Shown: piece after piece, positions 6,533-9,449 of the stretch
Layout of the letters: every line of letters begins with the position of its first letter
Numbering within the stretch: the first letter of the stretch is position 1
Assembly (NCBI GenBank): GCA_031265715.1
Contig: JAISCG010000052.1
Span: 1-9,449, forward strand
Reading direction: 5' to 3'
Origin: Holosporaceae bacterium
Lineage (GTDB): Bacteria; Pseudomonadota; Alphaproteobacteria; UBA3830
DNA length: 9,449 nt
Translations under genes and position numbers: made by a program
The notes under the pieces: generated by a model
Databases searched by the model: none
What the model was told of the DNA's origin: nothing
Seen by the model: only the letters and a program-made list of their open reading frames with translations

Positions 6533-6586
6533 GTTGTATAAACCTCATTTTTGCAAGAGGTCTAATATTTATAAGGTTTATACAAC
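6533..6586. repeat. 13-bp perfect inverted repeat between convergent genes
   Basis: GTTGTATAAACCT (6533-6545) and AGGTTTATACAAC (6574-6586) are exact reverse complements around a 28-base spacer. A smaller hairpin, ACCTC/GAGGT (6542-6546 with 6557-6561), competes with it. It lies between the ends of the thiolase gene and the minus-strand lyase-like gene, where it could act as a bidirectional terminator. It also resembles a small mobile palindrome or the joined ends of an insertion sequence. No coding sequence fits between the arms. Confidence 0.6.
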
Positions 6587-6615
6587 TTCCCTGTTTTTCA
6601 CCGACAAACTTTATT

Positions 6616-8292
6616 TTACGGACGAGGAATGCTCGGCCTGAGTGTTCTTTGCATCAACATTACGGGAGAATTGCCAACAGACGCGATGGAAGATAAAAAT
6701 CCGGCTGCCTTCAGAGATATTTGCAGAGCTTCTGTTTCCAGCTCACCTTCTTTGGGGAGAACCGACTTTTCAGCCACAACATAACTACTCCTCAAAAGAT
6801 CTACTAATTCCGGGTTTGGTCCAGGCAAATTTACACCATGATAACTGAGGGTAAATCCCCGCGCAAAAAACGGGTTGCGTCCGCCCGGAAATGCGTCTTT
6901 GAATTGATCTTCATCAATTACCGGAATCCGTCTTGATTTGTTTGTACCCTCATCAGTATAACTTGTCCCAGGCACGTAGTCCTTGGTGTAAGAATTTACA
7001 TAGCGAACAGAAAGTGCTCCGCTTATCCCGCCGTCACACTTCGAATGAACGGTGAGATCACCGGTGCAGGTTACAAAATCGCTTCCAACAAATTTTTTTT
7101 CATCCACAGGCACCGGAATTACAAAATCTCCGTCCCTGTATCCTCTGTTATTTAATATCTGATCCAAATCTTCAACGATTTTTGTTGACCAATCGACACT
7201 GGAAGGATAAATGGTAATAAATTTCCCGAATTGAGAAACAACCTCTTTTTCTTTGTACCTTGATTCGGCATAGGATCTCCTCATCGCCGGTGCGGTTGTC
7301 ATGACTTTAAACGAAACACCGTGGTGCAGCAGATAAGGAATAACAACACCGATAACTTTTTCGGCAGATACAAGCGTTGCCGATACATGCACTTTCCAAC
7401 CTTTATTACCACCGGAGAGTGGAGTCTCATAGAAAGGCATTTCTGTGTCAAATCTGCCGAGCAAATACCGTGAAACCGGAAAAGGATAGGTTACAGTATC
7501 CATACTTGAACCATCTTGTCCTATTCTGCCTAAACCCGAAACCAATCTACCATTCATAACAGAAGCCTCTTTCTGTTTTTCATAATCAATTAACGCGGAC
7601 ATTCCCGGGTATTTCCCCACGCGACCACCGGATCTGTAATCCAGATATCCCCCCCCAAGATGACAAATTAATGCAGCATTGCACCGATAGTCTAGTATGA
7701 AATTTTCCTTATTTATTTGTTCTCGACCAGCCTCAAAATCAGCAACACTCCATAGAACCCCGGGAGCAGCGGCTTTAAAATCTCCTCCGTTTTTGGCCGT
7801 TTGCAAAAATTTCTCCTCGGATATCCCCAAATCATTGGCTATAACATTAATCATTTTGGCAATATCGTAATACAAAGCAAGACACTCATTTAATTTTCTT
7901 TGTGCTTCCGGTATCCCCTTGACCTCCGGTCGTGCCTTCATAAAAACTTCTACGTGCTCGGATGCCAATATAAGACCGGAAAGCTGCGGTTTCAATTTGT
8001 TGGAAAATATGTCAGCCAACGAACGGTAATTTTCTACCAGTTCATTGTAGTGGTTCCCATCAGAATTAACATTTGTAATTTTTTCCCAGATACCGTTGAT
8101 TTGATCTTTATACTGCACTATTTCATCAAAAAACCGTTGAGCAAGAGGTTTTATTGTTCCCGGCCCTCTTGCTGCACTGTTTCGCGCCGGATCGTATATA
8201 GGCGGTACCGCATTAACCTCCGCCGCCGTAGAAGACATCTCAAATACCTGCACCAAACATAATATACTCAAACAAAGTAATATTTTTCTCAT
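6616..8292 (-). CDS. Secreted protein with a LanKC-lyase / OspF-like phosphothreonine-lyase domain
   Basis: A 558-residue protein with a signal peptide (MRKILLCLSILCLVQV, likely cleaved near A23-A24). Residues 40-180 are mostly helical and unrecognised. From about 280 to 476 the sequence follows the N-terminal lyase domain of class III/IV lanthipeptide synthetases: PFYETP (286-291), GWKVHVSATL (298-307), a VIPYLLHHGVSFK segment (317-329), GKFITIYP (356-363), LSVRY (427-431) and an IPVID...RNPFF end. That domain belongs with the OspF/SpvC phosphothreonine lyases, which remove phosphate from phosphothreonine by beta-elimination. H302 and K329 fall where their catalytic acid and base are expected. 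The kinase and cyclase domains of LanKC are missing, and export is unlike a cytosolic synthetase. A secreted effector acting on phosphoproteins is the inferred role, from remembered family sequences. The ATG follows GGGAGA at about five bases. The last 80 residues are unrecognised. Confidence 0.7.
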   Translation of the reverse strand: MRKILLCLSILCLVQVFEMSSTAAEVNAVPPIYDPARNSAARGPGTIKPLAQRFFDEIVQYKDQINGIWEKITNVNSDGNHYNELVENYRSLADIFSNKLKPQLSGLILASEHVEVFMKARPEVKGIPEAQRKLNECLALYYDIAKMINVIANDLGISEEKFLQTAKNGGDFKAAAPGVLWSVADFEAGREQINKENFILDYRCNAALICHLGGGYLDYRSGGRVGKYPGMSALIDYEKQKEASVMNGRLVSGLGRIGQDGSSMDTVTYPFPVSRYLLGRFDTEMPFYETPLSGGNKGWKVHVSATLVSAEKVIGVVIPYLLHHGVSFKVMTTAPAMRRSYAESRYKEKEVVSQFGKFITIYPSSVDWSTKIVEDLDQILNNRGYRDGDFVIPVPVDEKKFVGSDFVTCTGDLTVHSKCDGGISGALSVRYVNSYTKDYVPGTSYTDEGTNKSRRIPVIDEDQFKDAFPGGRNPFFARGFTLSYHGVNLPGPNPELVDLLRSSYVVAEKSVLPKEGELETEALQISLKAAGFLSSIASVGNSPVMLMQRTLRPSIPRP

Positions 8293-8364
8293 TGTTTTCT
8301 CCCAAAAATACTATAAATATGATAATATCGTGTAAATATTACTATTTCGTTAACAAAAATAAAA

Positions 8365-8370
8365 ATTATA
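8365..8370 (-). promoter_or_regulatory. Candidate -10 box of the lyase-like gene
   Basis: On the minus strand this reads TATAAT, a perfect -10 box, without a good -35 box at 16-18 bases. It would give a leader of about 65 bases. A nearer pair, TTTACA (8331-8336) and TAGTAT (8308-8313) at 17 bases, fits the consensus better but would start transcription inside or at the edge of the Shine-Dalgarno sequence. Confidence 0.3.
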
Positions 8371-8407
8371 TAAATTGTATAACTTAAAACATGAGTCTTT
8401 GATAGAT

Positions 8408-8631
8408 ATGTCCGCGCCCTATTTCGACGCCGAATTTTTGAATCAGCTCGGAGTTCAAAAGATGACTGATCGCATCCCGACTTTGAATCCGCCCTTGAAT
8501 GGGCGAAACCTAAACGTTTTGATACTGACGAATTCAGAAAAATGCTAAAGCGGTTAGAGGATTATAAAAGGGCTTACCTTTTGTTTTTGCGTGATTACGC
8601 CGCGCCGTTGCTATGCAAGATACAGCTATAA
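8408..8631 (+). pseudogene. Decayed, frameshifted coding sequence of unknown origin
   Basis: Two short readings in different frames each look like protein. From ATG 8408 the first gives MSAPYFDAEFLNQLGVQKM, then TDR. From 8479 another frame gives DFESALEWAKPKRFDTDEF and continues RKMLKRLEDYKRAYLLFLRDY to a TAA at 8629-8631, 50 codons. One frameshift near 8475-8479 would join them into about 74 residues. The composition is clearly richer in G+C than the AT-rich DNA on both sides, as expected for former coding sequence. The second part is charged and helical. I do not recognise the family, and there is no clear ribosome binding site. Confidence 0.35.
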
Positions 8632-8783
8632 GTTTGTTTTTGCACGATTTCATTCTATAAAACCCTTTCTGTCAACTACACTGCATAATATTTCTTATGT
8701 TATTAATTTTTTATGGATTTTTTTATCTGAAATCTCAATTTCCCTTTGAATCGTTCTCTTCAGTGTCTATGGAAACATTTTCG

Positions 8784-8906
8784 CGTCATCACGAGCGAAG
8801 CAATCCGGAAGTCAAATTTAAGCAAATTTAAAATCCGGATTACCACGTCGCTCTGCTTCTCGCAATGACGAGACGAAACGCTCAATTAAATGAGACGGGT
8901 GGTAAG
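8784..8906. repeat. MITE-like palindromic element
   Basis: The left arm (8784-8808, starting CGTCATCACGAGCGAAGC) and right arm (8835-8870) are imperfect inverted repeats; the right arm read in reverse begins CGTCATTGCGAG. The innermost seven bases, AATCCGG (8802-8808) and CCGGATT (8835-8841), match perfectly. The right arm is 11 bases longer. A 36-base tail (8871-8906) follows, most of it also present at 198-229. This CGTCATTGCGAG...AATCC palindrome is of a type I know to be dispersed in several alphaproteobacterial symbiont genomes. It encodes nothing and sits just beyond the end of the synthetase gene, where it might also end transcription. Confidence 0.75.
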
Positions 8907-8915
8907 GTTTGTTCC

Positions 8916-9449
8916 CTAATCACATTGCAATTCGGGAATGTCCCTGAAATCATCCAGCAAGGACGGATCCTCTATGCAATCCTTATTAACGACTTCTTTT
9001 CCGTGAATCACATTTTTAACCGCAAGCTCCGTCAGTTTTCCGTTATTGGTTTTCGGAATACCTCTGACCTTAATAATTTTACTCGGAACATGGCGAGGAG
9101 TTGCATTACTTCGAATAACCGTATTAATCTTCTTTTTAAGATCGTCGTCCAATTCAATTCCGTCACGTAGAGCCACGAATAAAATTACCCGCTCATCGTT
9201 ATCCCACTGCTGACCGACGGCGCAGCACTCCAGGACTTCGTCAACTTTTTGAACCTGCGTGTATATTTCCGCCGTACCTATTCTGACTCCCGACGGATTC
9301 AGAACCGCGTCAGCTCGTCCCGAAATAAACACGCCCTTATTCTCCGTTAACTCTATCCAATCGCCGTGGCACCAGCAATTTTCAAATTTTTCGAAATAGG
9401 AATGAATCAACCGCTTATTGCCCTCGTCGTTCCAAAATTTTATCGGCTG
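8916..9449 (-). CDS. aacS: Acetoacetyl-CoA synthetase, C-terminal part
   Basis: 177 residues, open to the right edge, so the N-terminal two thirds lie outside the window. The reading begins QPIKFWNDEGNKR and continues with CWCHGDWIELTENKGVFISG, then RADAVLNPSGVRIGTAEIY and VDEVLECCAVGQ, which are diagnostic of acetoacetyl-CoA synthetase rather than acetyl-CoA synthetase. GRADAVLNPSGVRIG includes the hinge region of the adenylate-forming family. IPKTNNGKLTELAVKNVIHG holds the C-terminal catalytic lysine (GK) needed for adenylation. The enzyme converts acetoacetate, ATP and CoA to acetoacetyl-CoA in the cytoplasm; the thiolase at 5341 could split this to acetyl-CoA, or it could feed polyhydroxybutyrate synthesis. 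The stop TAG (8916-8918) is ten bases from the palindromic element. The promoter is outside the window. Confidence 0.9.
   Translation of the reverse strand, partial: QPIKFWNDEGNKRLIHSYFEKFENCWCHGDWIELTENKGVFISGRADAVLNPSGVRIGTAEIYTQVQKVDEVLECCAVGQQWDNDERVILFVALRDGIELDDDLKKKINTVIRSNATPRHVPSKIIKVRGIPKTNNGKLTELAVKNVIHGKEVVNKDCIEDPSLLDDFRDIPELQCD

Larger units (their letters stand above)
8293..8915. other. Gene-poor gap with decayed sequence
   Basis: No intact gene is visible over 620 bases. Nearest the lyase-like gene (8293-8400) the DNA is very AT-rich and promoter-like. 8408-8631 looks like a decayed coding sequence. 8632-8783 is AT-rich without recognisable content. 8784-8906 is a palindromic repeat ending ten bases from the stop of the synthetase gene. 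Confidence 0.6.

Noticed and set aside
5862..6548. 228-codon minus-strand ORF opposite the thiolase gene
   Set aside because: It mirrors a thiolase with all catalytic motifs intact; the translation is Ala/Ser-rich without any recognisable domain, typical of antisense reading in a G+C-richer gene.
6616..8292. A complete lanthipeptide biosynthesis system
   Set aside because: There is no kinase or cyclase domain, no precursor peptide gene and no associated transporter nearby, and the protein is exported, so lantibiotic production is not supported.

Overview
The window looks like part of the chromosome of a host-associated alphaproteobacterium, perhaps a Holosporales- or Rickettsiales-like symbiont. 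This is inference from three things: single-copy bacterial housekeeping genes, a set of eukaryote-oriented secreted proteins (leucine-rich repeats, an ankyrin remnant, a phosphothreonine-lyase-like domain), and a palindromic repeat of the kind scattered through such genomes. No rRNA, tRNA, CRISPR array, integrase or transposase gene is visible.

Left part (1-2435): the 5' end of lepA (EF4) runs leftward off the edge. Diverging from it, behind a perfect TTGACA -35 box, is an apparent two-gene operon: a 12-TM major facilitator transporter and, 2 bp downstream, a family 2 glycosyltransferase with a GTG start.

Middle part (2436-5356): an accessory island. A 180-residue signal-peptide protein of unknown function lies on the minus strand. 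A 461-bp AT-rich divergent intergenic region separates it from a 525-residue BspA-like (LRR_5) leucine-rich-repeat protein on the plus strand. The LRR gene has T-rich codon use, a nearly perfect 144-bp internal duplication and an in-frame insertion of different composition. Its stop codon overlaps the start of a short ORF carrying one ankyrin repeat, probably the remnant of a larger ankyrin gene.

Right part (5341-9449): an acetyl-CoA acetyltransferase (thiolase) on the plus strand and the C-terminal third of an acetoacetyl-CoA synthetase on the minus strand. Together these would convert acetoacetate to acetoacetyl-CoA and then to two acetyl-CoA, or supply acetoacetyl-CoA for polyhydroxybutyrate. 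Between them, on the minus strand, is a 558-residue signal-peptide protein. Its residues about 280-476 resemble the lyase domain of class III/IV lanthipeptide synthetases (LanKC), which is related to the OspF/SpvC phosphothreonine lyases. The kinase and cyclase domains are absent. This secreted stand-alone lyase-like protein is the most interesting object in the window. A decayed, frameshifted gene and a MITE-like palindromic element fill the gap between it and the synthetase gene. A diverged solo copy of the element's end lies 8.7 kb away, upstream of lepA.
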